From the NCBI GenBank assembly GCA_028284025.1, contig JANQSM010000243.1:1-11857 (forward strand): DNA of 11,857 bases. Direction: 5' to 3'. How positions within the stretch are numbered: position 1 is the first letter of the stretch; every line of letters starts with the position of its first letter. Under the pieces are notes generated by a model. It saw nothing but the letters and a program-made list of their open reading frames with translations. It did not search any database and was not told where the DNA came from. This stretch comes from Alphaproteobacteria bacterium (GTDB lineage: Bacteria > Pseudomonadota > Alphaproteobacteria > JANQSM01). Made by a program: the position numbers and the translations under genes. Below are positions 1 through 8,110 of the stretch, piece after piece.

Positions 1-66
1 ATGGGGGAATTAAATTCAGCCGGATTTAACAAAATTGCCCTGATTGCCGAACTGCCAAAAAGTTGA
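1..66 (+). CDS. tolR: TolR, C-terminal end only (partial)
   Basis: The first 63 bases read, in frame 1, as 21 residues ending in IALIAELPKS and a TGA at 64-66; the gene begins before the window. The pattern Gly-Phe-Asn-Lys-Ile-Ala-Leu-Ile-Ala-Glu fits the end of the ExbD/TolR periplasmic domain, and the position directly before tolA-tolB-pal is where tolR sits in the Tol-Pal locus. TolR is the inner-membrane partner that with TolQ uses the proton gradient to energise TolA. The ATG at base 1 is an internal Met, not a start. The call rests on context plus a short match, so it is firm as to locus but weak as to detail. Confidence 0.85.
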   Translation: MGELNSAGFNKIALIAELPKS

Positions 67-80
67 TATCGAAAAATGCT

Positions 81-938
81 ATGCATTCATTACAGGAAAT
101 ACGCGCTGCAATATCTGAGTACCGGGAACTAAGCTTGTATGAAATGGTAGACCGTTTGCCAATGCGTGCCGGAATTACCCTATCTGCTTTCTTTCATCTT
201 TTCGCTTTGCTGTTAGTAGCAGGTGCTGTCCCTGGATTTAGCCCCAGCTATGATTTTGATATTGCACCCCCCATTCCGGTGCAGGTGGTCAATATCAGTG
301 ATGTGGCTAATCTGCCCAACATGAGGCAACGCCCTAAACCGGCTCCGCGCAAACCAGCTCCGGCCAAGTATGCGCCACCGCCCCCTTCGCGCCCGTCACG
401 TGTTGCACCAGAACCCGTGCCGGAAGTTAGCCTGCCAGAGCCACGCCAGGTGGCTAAGCCACAGCCAGAACCAGCGGTTAAGCAAGAAACTCTGGAACCT
501 CCCAAGCAGGTGGAACTTCCCAAGGCACCTGACAATTTTGCATCTGTCTTAAAAACTGTGGAAGAACTGGAAAGCCAAAGCAAACCCCAGCCAGAAAACT
601 TCACATCCGATCCGGATCGCCCCCTTTCCATTACCGTGATTCAGGCCATTCAAGCCCAGATTGAGAGATGCTGGGCAATTCCAGCCGGCGCACGAAATGC
701 CGAAGATTTGGTGGTGGAAATCTCTATGGTTTTAAACCCGGATGGATCGGTGCGGAGTGCGCGCATTGTTAATACCTCTCGTGCGGAACGTGATCCGTTT
801 TTCAGAACGGCTGCCGAAAGTGCATTACGTGCTGTTTACAACCCCAATTGTAACCCACTGCCAGTTCCTCTTGAAGACTACGAGAAATGGCGTAATATCA
901 CCTTAAGGTTTAACCCGAAAGAAATGCTAGGATTATGA
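81..938 (+). CDS. tolA: TolA, energy-transducing protein of the Tol-Pal system
   Basis: TolA spans the periplasm and links the TolQR motor in the inner membrane to TolB/Pal at the outer membrane, helping constriction at division. Counted from the ATG at 81 (285 residues), there is one membrane segment at about 32-52, a long Pro/Lys/Glu-rich linker at about 83-177 in place of the helical domain of enteric TolA, and a globular C-terminal domain at about 183-285. That domain has the pattern CWxIPAGA and two cysteines, C197 and C257, placed to form the usual disulfide. A TTG at 63 overlapping the tolR stop and an ATG at 144 are other in-frame starts; none has a clear Shine-Dalgarno sequence, so the start is uncertain by a few codons. 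The 3' end overlaps tolB by four bases (ATGA). Confidence 0.93.
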   Translation: MHSLQEIRAAISEYRELSLYEMVDRLPMRAGITLSAFFHLFALLLVAGAVPGFSPSYDFDIAPPIPVQVVNISDVANLPNMRQRPKPAPRKPAPAKYAPPPPSRPSRVAPEPVPEVSLPEPRQVAKPQPEPAVKQETLEPPKQVELPKAPDNFASVLKTVEELESQSKPQPENFTSDPDRPLSITVIQAIQAQIERCWAIPAGARNAEDLVVEISMVLNPDGSVRSARIVNTSRAERDPFFRTAAESALRAVYNPNCNPLPVPLEDYEKWRNITLRFNPKEMLGL

Positions 939-2275
939 TAAAAAAATTTGCTTTTGCCCTGCTCGCCTTGTTTTTTCTGCCATTGACGCTGGCAACCCCG
1001 GCTCACGCCAGCCTGAAGATCGACATTACCCGCGGTCATGCCCAACCTTTACCCATTGCCATTGTAGATTTTCTTGGCAAAAACCGTACGGAACGCAGCA
1101 GCGGACAACAAGTCGCCGAAGTTATCAGCAACAACCTGTCTAATTCCGGCCTGTTTGCGCCGATTGATCAGGAATCTTTTATTCAGACTGCTGACTCTTT
1201 GTTGGTCCAACCCCGTTTCGGAGACTGGCGCATTATCAATACGCAGGCTCTTGTGTATGGAAAGGTAGAAATGCAGGAAGATGGTCGGCTGCGCGTTGAA
1301 TTCCGATTATGGGATGTATTTGCCGAACAGCAACTGGTTGGCCAGGCTTTTTATACTGAACCGGATAACTGGCGCCGAATTGCTCACGTTATTTCTGACA
1401 AAATTTATGAACGCCTAACCGGGGAAGACGGTTATTTTGACTCTCGCCTTGTCTATATTGCGGAAAGTGGAAATGCCAGACGCCGTGTAAAACGACTGGC
1501 AATTATGGACCAGGATGGAGCCAACCACCGCTATTTAACAGACGGGAATACCCTGGTGCTAACGCCCCGCTTTTCGCCTACAGCCCAAAAAATTACCTAC
1601 ATGGCCTATTACAGCAACCGGCCGCGCGTTTATATTTTAGATATTGATACGGGCCGGGAAGAAGTGCTGGGAGACTTCCCGGGAATGACGTTTGCCCCAC
1701 GATTTTCACCTGATGGAAAATCTGTGATCATGAGTCTCTCCCATGACGGAAATGCGGACATTTACCTGATGAACCTGGAAACCCGTCGCATCCGCCAACT
1801 TACAACTAATTCTGCAATTGATACCTCCCCCAGCATGTCACCAGATGGCAAGCGGATAGTGTTCAGTTCTGACCGGGGTGGCTCTCCACAACTTTACACA
1901 ATGGATGTTGATGGTTCTAATCTGCGTCGCGTTAGCTTTGGCAACGGACGATACAATACACCTGTATGGTCACCACGGGGCGACATGATTGCCTTTACCC
2001 GCCAACTGGGAGGAACATTCTATATTGGTGTGATGCGCACGGATGGATCGGGTGAACGCCTGCTAACAGAAAGTTATCTGGATGAAGGCCCGACCTGGTC
2101 CCCCAATGGCCGGGTAATCTCTTTTTTCCGCCAGGAACGAATGAGCCGCTACGGGGATGGCAAAACCCGACTTTTCACCGTGGATCTGACAGGATACAAC
2201 TTACGCGAAATGCAAACTCCCAACGATGCCTCTGATCCAGCATGGTCACCACTGTTACCAATTGAACAGCGATGA
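935..2275 (+). CDS. tolB: TolB, periplasmic beta-propeller protein
   Basis: TolB is a periplasmic protein that binds Pal and, through its N-terminal segment, TolA, so switching Pal between free and peptidoglycan-bound states. The 446-residue product is of usual length. Residues 1-25 form a signal peptide (two Lys, a hydrophobic core, then an AHA-Ser cleavage site). An N-terminal alpha/beta domain runs to about 160. The beta-propeller follows, with repeated blades carrying the signature F/WSPxG: RFSPT, RFSPDGK, SMSPDGK, WSPRG, WSPNG and WSP. The start ATG sits within the tolA stop (ATGA), which implies translational coupling. Nothing is unusual. The family call is certain. Confidence 0.98.
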   Translation: MIKKFAFALLALFFLPLTLATPAHASLKIDITRGHAQPLPIAIVDFLGKNRTERSSGQQVAEVISNNLSNSGLFAPIDQESFIQTADSLLVQPRFGDWRIINTQALVYGKVEMQEDGRLRVEFRLWDVFAEQQLVGQAFYTEPDNWRRIAHVISDKIYERLTGEDGYFDSRLVYIAESGNARRRVKRLAIMDQDGANHRYLTDGNTLVLTPRFSPTAQKITYMAYYSNRPRVYILDIDTGREEVLGDFPGMTFAPRFSPDGKSVIMSLSHDGNADIYLMNLETRRIRQLTTNSAIDTSPSMSPDGKRIVFSSDRGGSPQLYTMDVDGSNLRRVSFGNGRYNTPVWSPRGDMIAFTRQLGGTFYIGVMRTDGSGERLLTESYLDEGPTWSPNGRVISFFRQERMSRYGDGKTRLFTVDLTGYNLREMQTPNDASDPAWSPLLPIEQR

Positions 2276-2410
2276 TTTTATGCGCCTGACGGAAATATTT
2301 GGTCGCAAAACCACAAGTTTTACTTGACAGTGTGCGGACAAAGTTTGACATTAACTATGAGTTTTTTTTGAAATACTTAATTTTTTACACTGCACAAAGG
2401 ATTAAAAATT
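2276..2410 (+). promoter_or_regulatory. tolB-pal intergenic region with phased TGACA repeats
   Basis: This 135-base AT-rich gap carries no credible gene. It has TTGACA at 2324-2329 and again at 2345-2350, with GGACA at 2336-2340 between them. The three (T/G)GACA units start at 2325, 2336 and 2346, spacings of 11 and 10 bases, one helical turn each. Either TTGACA could be a -35 box for a separate pal promoter, but I find no good -10 at normal spacing (TACTTA at 2374 and TACACT at 2386 are poor fits). The region ends with a good ribosome binding site, AAAGGA at 2396-2401, nine bases before the pal ATG. A regulator-binding role is inference. Confidence 0.4.
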
Positions 2411-2899
2411 ATGCGGCTACGGATTTTACCTGTTATAGCACTTCTTTTCCTGGTTACTGCCTGTGGAACAGGTACAGGAACTGGTTCAAAATATTCAACT
2501 GGCGCCCCAGGTACACTGGGTGAGCGTTTTGGTAGCGTGGTTGTCGGGTCTCAACGTGACTTGGCAGTTAATGTTGGGGATCGCGTGTTTTTTGACACGG
2601 ATCAATGGAGCTTGAAATCAGAAGCCCGTGACGTATTAAAACGTCAGGCGGTTTTCTTGAAGCGTCATGATTCTCTGACTGTCACGATTGAAGGTCATGC
2701 GGATGAGCGCGGAACCCGGGAATACAACCTGGCTTTGGGTGAACGCCGTGCAAATACTGCAAAAGACTACCTTGTATCACAAGGTGTGAGTGCCAATCGA
2801 ATTAACACGATTAGCTACGGTAAGGAAAGACCAGCTGTGTTGGGATCTAACCCGGCAGCCTGGGCGCAAAACCGTCGTTCGGTAACTGTGATCAACTAA
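2411..2899 (+). CDS. pal: Pal, peptidoglycan-associated outer-membrane lipoprotein
   Basis: Pal anchors the outer membrane to peptidoglycan and is the outer end of the Tol-Pal bridge. The 162-residue precursor has a lipoprotein signal ending in the lipobox VTAC, with C18 as the acylated residue; Gly at +2 fits sorting to the outer membrane. A short Gly-Thr repeat linker follows. The OmpA-like domain covers about 55-162 and holds the diaminopimelate-binding signature EGHADERGT (94-102), YN, LGERRA (109-114), with D98 and an Arg at 112/113 as the likely ligand contacts, then SYGKERP and a C-terminal NRRSV. Close agreement with enteric Pal makes this certain. AAAGGA upstream supports the ATG at 2411. 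A terminator hairpin overlaps the stop codon. Confidence 0.97.
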   Translation: MRLRILPVIALLFLVTACGTGTGTGSKYSTGAPGTLGERFGSVVVGSQRDLAVNVGDRVFFDTDQWSLKSEARDVLKRQAVFLKRHDSLTVTIEGHADERGTREYNLALGERRANTAKDYLVSQGVSANRINTISYGKERPAVLGSNPAAWAQNRRSVTVIN

Positions 2900-2911
2900 T
2901 CACGGTTTTTT
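2884..2911 (+). terminator. Intrinsic terminator overlapping the pal stop codon
   Basis: Bases 2884-2892 (AACTGTGAT) pair with 2899-2907 (ATCACGGTT) around a six-base loop, with one T-G wobble, and T2906-T2911 form the U tract. The four bases before the stem (CGGT, 2880-2883) can also pair with ACCG at 2912-2915. The pal stop TAA (2897-2899) lies in the loop and at the base of the right arm. The layout fits a rho-independent terminator, though the stem is only moderately GC-rich, so partial readthrough into cpoB is plausible. Confidence 0.6.
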
Positions 2912-2939
2912 ACCGACTTAAAAATTTTTAGAATTTGCC

Positions 2940-2976
2940 ATAAGGCGGAGTTGTTTAAAAAGCAATTCCGCCTTAT
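2940..2976. repeat. 14-bp inverted repeat between pal and cpoB
   Basis: The arm at 2940-2953 (ATAAGGCGGAGTTG) pairs with 2963-2976 (CAATTCCGCCTTAT) around a nine-base loop, with a single G-T wobble. It is followed on the plus strand only by a mixed pyrimidine stretch (TCTCTTTA), so it is a weaker intrinsic terminator than the hairpin before it. It may be a second terminator, an RNA-stabilising or processing hairpin 5' to cpoB, or a copy of a small palindromic repeat. The sequence shows the structure; the role is inference. Confidence 0.55.
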
Positions 2977-3049
2977 CTCTTTACATGTACGCATTTTTAT
3001 ATATGGTTGAAAACAGGAAAAAGAATCAGGAAACAATTGGGGTGAACCG

Positions 3050-4000
3050 ATGAAAAAAATACTTCTAGTGATTCTGGCATGTACCATTATGGGGACGGGT
3101 TCAGCCCATGCTCAATCTCTTGATCAGCAAGGTATTAATAACCGCCTGGACCGACTGGAACGCGACATCCAGACCTTGCAGGTAGAGCTTTTCCGCGAGC
3201 GTCCTGTACAAATGGAAAAAATTGAAGGCGACTTGCCAGATGATGCTGCCGCCCGTTTAAGTGTGAAAATCAATAACCTTGAAGTGGAAATCCGGGACCT
3301 AACTGGCCGGGTTGAAAAAGTGAGTTTTGAGCTAAACAGCGTTAAAAGTCGCATGGACCAACTGATTTCCGATGTTGACCGCCGCTTGCTTGTGCTGGAA
3401 AGTACCCGTGCACCCATGACCCAGCAACAACAGCCTGCTCACACACCAGCTCCGCAACAAAAAACTGAAGCAGTGGCACCGGTGAAAACACAACCCGAAA
3501 AAGTAGCTGATGACGCACCTGTCCCATCAGACGAAGAATTGTACAAAAAAAGTGAGGCCCAAAACTCCCTGGGCGTTGTATCAACTGACGGTAATCCCAA
3601 TTCTCTGCCGGAGGGAACCCCCGGTCAGAAATATGATTATGCCTTTGGCCTGCTACAAAAATCGGAGTTTGAAGAGGCAGAAAAAGCGTTGAAGGCTTTT
3701 TTAAATGAATATTACGATCACGCCCTGGCTGGCAATGCCCAGTATTGGCTATCAGAATCTTATTACGTGCGTCAGGATTATTCCAACGCCGCCGTCAACT
3801 TTTTGAAAGGATACCAGGATTTCCCGGATTCCAGTAAAGCACCGGACAATCTGTTGAAGCTGGCTTTGTCTTTGTCCCAGTTGGGAAGTAAGCAGGAAGC
3901 CTGCACGACCTTAGGCAAACTGGCACAGGAATATCCTAATGCTTCTGCCAGCATCAAGCGCCGGGGCGCTGCGGAATGGGAACGCCTGAACTGTAGCTGA
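3050..4000 (+). CDS. cpoB: CpoB (YbgF), coiled-coil and TPR protein of the Tol-Pal locus
   Basis: CpoB links Tol-Pal action to peptidoglycan synthesis at the septum by binding TolA and the PBP1B machinery (known from enteric bacteria). The 316-residue precursor has a signal peptide with cleavage after AHA at residue 21. Heptad-rich coiled coil at about 25-115 should mediate trimerisation. A Gln/Pro/Ala-rich linker runs from about 120 to 185, and a TPR-type domain from about 190 (YDYAFGLLQKSEFEEAEKA, then NAQYWLSESYY, then KLALSLSQLG) to the end. Start ATG 3050 has GGGGTGA five bases upstream. Cys11 looks faintly like a lipobox, but the position is too early for a normal lipoprotein signal. 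It follows the pal hairpins, so it relies on readthrough or its own promoter, and it overlaps tilS by one base. Confidence 0.93.
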   Translation: MKKILLVILACTIMGTGSAHAQSLDQQGINNRLDRLERDIQTLQVELFRERPVQMEKIEGDLPDDAAARLSVKINNLEVEIRDLTGRVEKVSFELNSVKSRMDQLISDVDRRLLVLESTRAPMTQQQQPAHTPAPQQKTEAVAPVKTQPEKVADDAPVPSDEELYKKSEAQNSLGVVSTDGNPNSLPEGTPGQKYDYAFGLLQKSEFEEAEKALKAFLNEYYDHALAGNAQYWLSESYYVRQDYSNAAVNFLKGYQDFPDSSKAPDNLLKLALSLSQLGSKQEACTTLGKLAQEYPNASASIKRRGAAEWERLNCS

Positions 4001-5328
4001 TGTCTTTAGCCCAACTTGTTTCTGATACTGGCCAGACGTTTAGTCCACAGGCTTTTTCCAATTTTTTTCAAACACATTTCGGCCCTTTTAAACCCAATGC
4101 CTCTATCGCCGTTGGTGTTTCAGGTGGGGCTGATAGTCTGGCCTTGTGTCTGGCTCTTAAAGCCTGGGCGGATCGCCACCAGGGAAGAATTATCGCCCTG
4201 ACAGTAGATCACGGCCTGCGGCCAGAATCTGCTGAAGAAGCCCGACAGGTAGGGCAATGGCTCCGTACCCATCACATTGAACATCATATTCTTACCCTGC
4301 CAGAAACTTTAAGCCAGATCCCGGGCAACCTTCAGGCCAACGCGCGTGATGCCCGTTACCGCATAATGGATGAGTGGTGCGCTGAGAATAATATTCAGCA
4401 TCTGGCAGTTGCGCACCAGGCTCTAGATCAAGCAGAAACCTATGTACTCCGCAAAAACCGTGGCAGTCATGATCATGGCCTAAGCTGCATGAGTGAGGTG
4501 CGTGCTTTACCTCACACTTCTTTAATCCGCCCCTTTTTAGCGATTTGGCCGCAGATGCTAAAAGACTGGCTGAGTCAGCAGAAACAGTCATGGATTGAAG
4601 ACCCCAGCAATCGCAATACTGATTTTGATCGCATCAAGGTGCGTCAAAACCTGTCCCGTGAAGAGGCTGAAGCGATTCTGACAACAGTCCAGGAATTAGG
4701 ACATAAACGCCGCCGCCATGAAATGATCACTGCCAAACATCTTGAAACCCATGCAACTCTTTACCCAGCCGGGCACCTGACGCTGGATAAGCACTTCTTA
4801 CAAACAGAAAAAGACATCCTGTTTCTTGCCTTGAACCAGATTATTGCCACTATCGGGCATACATCATCCCCGGTCCGCGGAGAAGAGGTCCGCCACCTTT
4901 TAAGCCACATGCACGATTCTTCCTTTAAAGGCCATACGGTAGGGGGGGCTTATATTGTAAAACAAAAGGATGGATTTGCTGTTGTGCGGGAAACTGGCCT
5001 GGCACAGCCGGCTGTTATAAAGGGGCAAAAGCAGATGCTGTATGACAATCGCTTTTTAATAAAGTTTAAATCAAACATGTGGGATAATCATGTCGTTCAA
5101 TATGTAACGGAGAAAGGATGGCCACAAATTAAGGAAAAATTTCGCCTTGAAGGGGCACAAAAACACATTGTTTGTGCATTTCCTGCCCTTGTATATCTTG
5201 ACGAAATTGTTTGCGTGCCCCACCTTAATAGAAATGATACACTGACTCTTGATTTTAAACCGAAAAACGCTTTAATAAAGCCGTTCTTTCAACCTGTTGA
5301 CCAAAAAAAGGATCACTGCCTTGAATAA
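4000..5328 (+). CDS. tilS: TilS, tRNA(Ile)-lysidine synthase
   Basis: TilS attaches lysine to C34 of the CAU-anticodon isoleucine tRNA using ATP, which changes both its decoding and its charging from Met to Ile. It is essential and cytoplasmic. The 442-residue product has the PP-loop SGGADS at 41-46, DHGLRPES at 70-77, NARDARY at 114-120, and the family segment HxxxDQAET at 139-147 followed by RGS and GL. EDPSN lies further on, and a C-terminal domain has a final LxPFFQ-like end. In most family members the 139-147 segment reads HxxDDQxET; here the first Asp is Leu142, a notable but probably tolerated change. The ATG overlaps the cpoB stop (TGATG), suggesting coupled translation. The 3' end overlaps ftsH. 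Confidence 0.95.
   Translation: MSLAQLVSDTGQTFSPQAFSNFFQTHFGPFKPNASIAVGVSGGADSLALCLALKAWADRHQGRIIALTVDHGLRPESAEEARQVGQWLRTHHIEHHILTLPETLSQIPGNLQANARDARYRIMDEWCAENNIQHLAVAHQALDQAETYVLRKNRGSHDHGLSCMSEVRALPHTSLIRPFLAIWPQMLKDWLSQQKQSWIEDPSNRNTDFDRIKVRQNLSREEAEAILTTVQELGHKRRRHEMITAKHLETHATLYPAGHLTLDKHFLQTEKDILFLALNQIIATIGHTSSPVRGEEVRHLLSHMHDSSFKGHTVGGAYIVKQKDGFAVVRETGLAQPAVIKGQKQMLYDNRFLIKFKSNMWDNHVVQYVTEKGWPQIKEKFRLEGAQKHIVCAFPALVYLDEIVCVPHLNRNDTLTLDFKPKNALIKPFFQPVDQKKDHCLE
5308..5313 (+). promoter_or_regulatory. Ribosome binding site that sets the ftsH TTG start
   Basis: AAGGAT at 5308-5313, within AAAAAAAGGATC and inside the last codons of tilS, lies about eight bases before TTG 5321. It is the only good Shine-Dalgarno match near the start of ftsH. 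It favours TTG 5321 over TTG 5297, which lies upstream of it, and over the first in-frame ATG at 5405, which would remove the first membrane segment. Confidence 0.6.
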
Positions 5329-7252
5329 TATCAGCCGAAACTTGTTTTTGTGGTTCATTATTGCCTTGTTACTTATTGCTCTGTTCAATGTATTTGAAGG
5401 GGGCATGACACAAAATCAACAGCAGGAAATCGGCTTTTCTGACTTTGTTCAAGCCGTTGAGAGTGGAGAAGTTTCCCGCACCGTCATTCAAGGCGATACC
5501 GTTAAAGGGGAATTTGTCGATGGCACCAAATTCCAGGCTCTGGTTCCGCCAGACGCTAACGTGACGGAGCGCTTAATCAACAATAATGTGCGCTTCAAGG
5601 TAGAGACAGTCGACAATACATCATCCTTTATTTCCAGCATCTTTATTTCTTTACTCCCTGTATTGCTGTTTATCGGAATCTGGGTCTATTTCATGAAACA
5701 AATGCAAGGGGGTGGCAAGGGCGGAGCCATGGGTTTTGGAAAATCCCGGGCAAAGCTTCTAAACGAACGCACTGGCCGGGTAACATTTTCCGATGTAGCT
5801 GGCATTGATGAAGCCAAGACCGAGCTGGAAGAAGTCGTTGAATTTCTAAAAGACCCAAATAAATTTCAGCGCCTGGGCGGAAAAATTCCCAAAGGTGTTT
5901 TGCTGATCGGCCCACCGGGAACGGGTAAAACCTTGTTAGCCCGCGCTATTGCAGGGGAAGCAAATGTTCCATTCTTTACTATTTCTGGATCTGACTTTGT
6001 CGAAATGTTTGTTGGGGTTGGGGCCAGCCGTGTGCGCGATATGTTTGAGCAAGGTAAGAAAAATGCTCCGTGCATTATCTTTATTGATGAAATCGACGCC
6101 GTTGGCCGCCACAGAGGCGCAGGCTTGGGAGGCGGTAACGATGAACGTGAGCAAACTTTAAACCAGCTATTGGTGGAAATGGACGGCTTTGAAGCCCATG
6201 AAGGTGTCATCCTGATTGCAGCCACAAACCGCCCAGATGTCCTGGATCCGGCCCTTTTACGCCCTGGCCGTTTTGACCGTCAAATCATGGTGCCAAACCC
6301 TGATATTTTGGGACGGGAGAAAATTTTGAAAGTGCACATGAAAAAAGTGCCTCTGGGTCCTGATGTAGATGCCAAAACCATTGCCCGTGGAACACCTGGT
6401 TTCTCAGGTGCTGATCTTGCAAACCTTGTCAATGAAGCAGCGTTATTGGCAGCGCGCCGGAATAAAAAGATGGTCGGCATGGCTGAGCTTGAAGAAGCCA
6501 AGGATAAGGTGATGATGGGATCTGAACGCCGATCCATGGTGATGTCAGATGGTGAGAAAAAACTGACTGCCTACCACGAAGCCGGTCACGCCATTATCGC
6601 TTTGCATTGCAAGCATTCAGACCCGATTCATAAAGCCACAATTATTCCACGTGGACGCGCGCTGGGGATGGTGATGCGCCTGCCAGAGGGGGATCGTTAT
6701 TCAATGGCCCGTGCCAAACTGGAAGATGATCTGGCCGTGGCTATGGGCGGACGTATTGCTGAAGAAATGATCTTTGGCCCGGAAATGGTAACCACCGGAG
6801 CGTCTTCTGATATTAAAATGGCCACTAATATTGCCCGACGAATGGTAACCGAATGGGGGATGAGTGAAAAGCTTGGCTTCCAAACTTATGAGGAAGACGA
6901 GGAAGAAGTATTTTTGGGTCGTTCTGTTACGCAACGCAAAAATATTTCTGATGAAACTGCCCATATGGTAGATACAGAAGTCCATATGATTCTGGATGGT
7001 TCTTATAAACGGGCAGAAAAAATTCTTAAAACCCACAAAAAGGACCTGGAAAAACTGGCCCAGGCATTGCTGGAATTTGAAACTTTATCGGGGGATGAAA
7101 TTGATGATTTGCTGAAAGGCAAGAAGATCAATCGCACAACAACTGATGATAGCAGCGGTTCAGCAGATAAAAGCCCTGCGAAAAAGAAAAAATCCGGCAA
7201 AAAAGCATCTGTCCCGAAAAGCGGCACCAGCCCTAATCCGCAAAGTACCTAG
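5321..7252 (+). CDS. ftsH: FtsH, membrane-bound ATP-dependent zinc metalloprotease
   Basis: FtsH is a hexameric inner-membrane AAA+ protease that degrades damaged membrane proteins and short-lived regulators. From TTG 5321 (643 residues) the N terminus is [13 protein letters not shown], as typical of the family: membrane segment 1 at about 6-26, a periplasmic domain, and membrane segment 2 at about 102-127. The AAA module has Walker A GPPGTGKT at 197-204, Walker B IIFIDEID at 252-259, and the second region of homology ending RPGRFDR with arginines 317 and 320. The protease site is HEAGH at 419-423, with D497 in the SSDIKMAT segment as third zinc ligand. The C-terminal tail after about 610 is Lys/Ser-rich, without the conserved fold. 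The frame stays open up to TTG 5297, but the ribosome binding site argues for 5321. It overlaps tilS by eight bases. Confidence 0.98.
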   Translation: MNNISRNLFLWFIIALLLIALFNVFEGGMTQNQQQEIGFSDFVQAVESGEVSRTVIQGDTVKGEFVDGTKFQALVPPDANVTERLINNNVRFKVETVDNTSSFISSIFISLLPVLLFIGIWVYFMKQMQGGGKGGAMGFGKSRAKLLNERTGRVTFSDVAGIDEAKTELEEVVEFLKDPNKFQRLGGKIPKGVLLIGPPGTGKTLLARAIAGEANVPFFTISGSDFVEMFVGVGASRVRDMFEQGKKNAPCIIFIDEIDAVGRHRGAGLGGGNDEREQTLNQLLVEMDGFEAHEGVILIAATNRPDVLDPALLRPGRFDRQIMVPNPDILGREKILKVHMKKVPLGPDVDAKTIARGTPGFSGADLANLVNEAALLAARRNKKMVGMAELEEAKDKVMMGSERRSMVMSDGEKKLTAYHEAGHAIIALHCKHSDPIHKATIIPRGRALGMVMRLPEGDRYSMARAKLEDDLAVAMGGRIAEEMIFGPEMVTTGASSDIKMATNIARRMVTEWGMSEKLGFQTYEEDEEEVFLGRSVTQRKNISDETAHMVDTEVHMILDGSYKRAEKILKTHKKDLEKLAQALLEFETLSGDEIDDLLKGKKINRTTTDDSSGSADKSPAKKKKSGKKASVPKSGTSPNPQST

Positions 7253-7264
7253 CGAAGATTTTCT

Positions 7265-8086
7265 ATGACTGTGACATTCGCCGGCCTACATCTGGATGCC
7301 CCTCTTATTATGGGAGTTTTAAACGTTACCCCGGACAGCTTTTCTGATGGCGGCCAATTTCTTGAAACAGATTCCGCCATTCAACAAGCGCACCAAATGA
7401 TCGACCAGGGCGCTGCTATTCTTGATATTGGAGGAGAATCAACGCGACCAGGAGCTTCCCCGGTTACGATAGAAGAAGAAATCAATCGTGTACTTCCTGT
7501 GGTAGAAGCGCTCAGCACACAAAATGTGTTGATCAGCGTGGATACCCGCAATAGTGAAGTGATGCGTGCTGTGCTGGCTGCCGGGGCAGATATCATCAAT
7601 GATGTCAGTGCCGGAACCCATGATCCGGCTACTTTACCCCTGATTGCTGAATCAAAAGCCAGTATTATCCTGATGCACATGCAAGGTACCCCGCAAACCA
7701 TGCAACAAGACCCCGTGTATAATGACGTAGTGGAAGACGTTTACCAGTTTTTGCAAGACCGGATCAATGCGTGCCAGCAATTGGGAATTGCAAAAGAAAA
7801 TATTGGTGTGGATGTGGGTATTGGATTTGGCAAGACCCTGGACCATAACCTGGCACTGCTGCGGAGCCTAAGCCATTTTCAAAGCCTTGGCTGCGCACAA
7901 GTGCTTGGGGTATCCCGCAAAAGTTTTATTGGCCAAATCACAGGAGAACAAACCGCTTCAGAGCGATTGGGCGGATCTTTGGCCACCTTCCTGCACGCAG
8001 TACGACGAGAGGTAAACATCCACCGTGTACATGACGTAAAAGCAACAGCGCAAGCCTTGCAAATGTGGGAAAAACTTGATTGTTAA
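7265..8086 (+). CDS. folP: Dihydropteroate synthase
   Basis: This enzyme condenses 4-aminobenzoate with hydroxymethyl-dihydropterin diphosphate to give dihydropteroate, a folate precursor, in the cytoplasm; it is the sulfonamide target. The 273-residue TIM barrel has all family motifs: GVLNVTPDSFSDGG (17-30, N20 for metal/diphosphate), DIGGESTRPGA (54-64), SVDT (91-94), IND (111-113), DVGIGFGK (183-190), SRKS (217-220, K219) and RVHD (254-257). Length is normal. It begins 12 bases after the ftsH stop, as in the enteric ftsH-folP-glmM order. The leader has only a weak GAAGA and no clear Shine-Dalgarno sequence. A folate role is certain from the motifs. Confidence 0.97.
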   Translation: MTVTFAGLHLDAPLIMGVLNVTPDSFSDGGQFLETDSAIQQAHQMIDQGAAILDIGGESTRPGASPVTIEEEINRVLPVVEALSTQNVLISVDTRNSEVMRAVLAAGADIINDVSAGTHDPATLPLIAESKASIILMHMQGTPQTMQQDPVYNDVVEDVYQFLQDRINACQQLGIAKENIGVDVGIGFGKTLDHNLALLRSLSHFQSLGCAQVLGVSRKSFIGQITGEQTASERLGGSLATFLHAVRREVNIHRVHDVKATAQALQMWEKLDC

Positions 8087-8110
8087 CCGAAATAACGTAT
8101 AACAGATTTT

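Noticed and set aside
248..631. 127-codon minus-strand frame antisense to tolA
   Set aside because: It is the mirror of the proline-rich linker of TolA, giving Gly/Ser/Leu-rich filler, with no ribosome site or context.
2464..2484. Tandem GGNACN repeats in pal as a slippage site
   Set aside because: Only a few imperfect units encoding a Gly-Thr linker, common after lipoprotein signals; units are six bases, so slippage would not shift the frame.
2299..2523. 74-codon plus-strand frame spanning the tolB-pal gap and the start of pal
   Set aside because: It overlaps the pal lipoprotein signal in another frame, has no ribosome site, and its residues show no protein-like pattern.
3050..3112. CpoB as a lipoprotein with acylated Cys11
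   Set aside because: The Cys is too near the N terminus for a normal signal peptide, while an AHA cleavage site at residue 21 fits a standard periplasmic protein.
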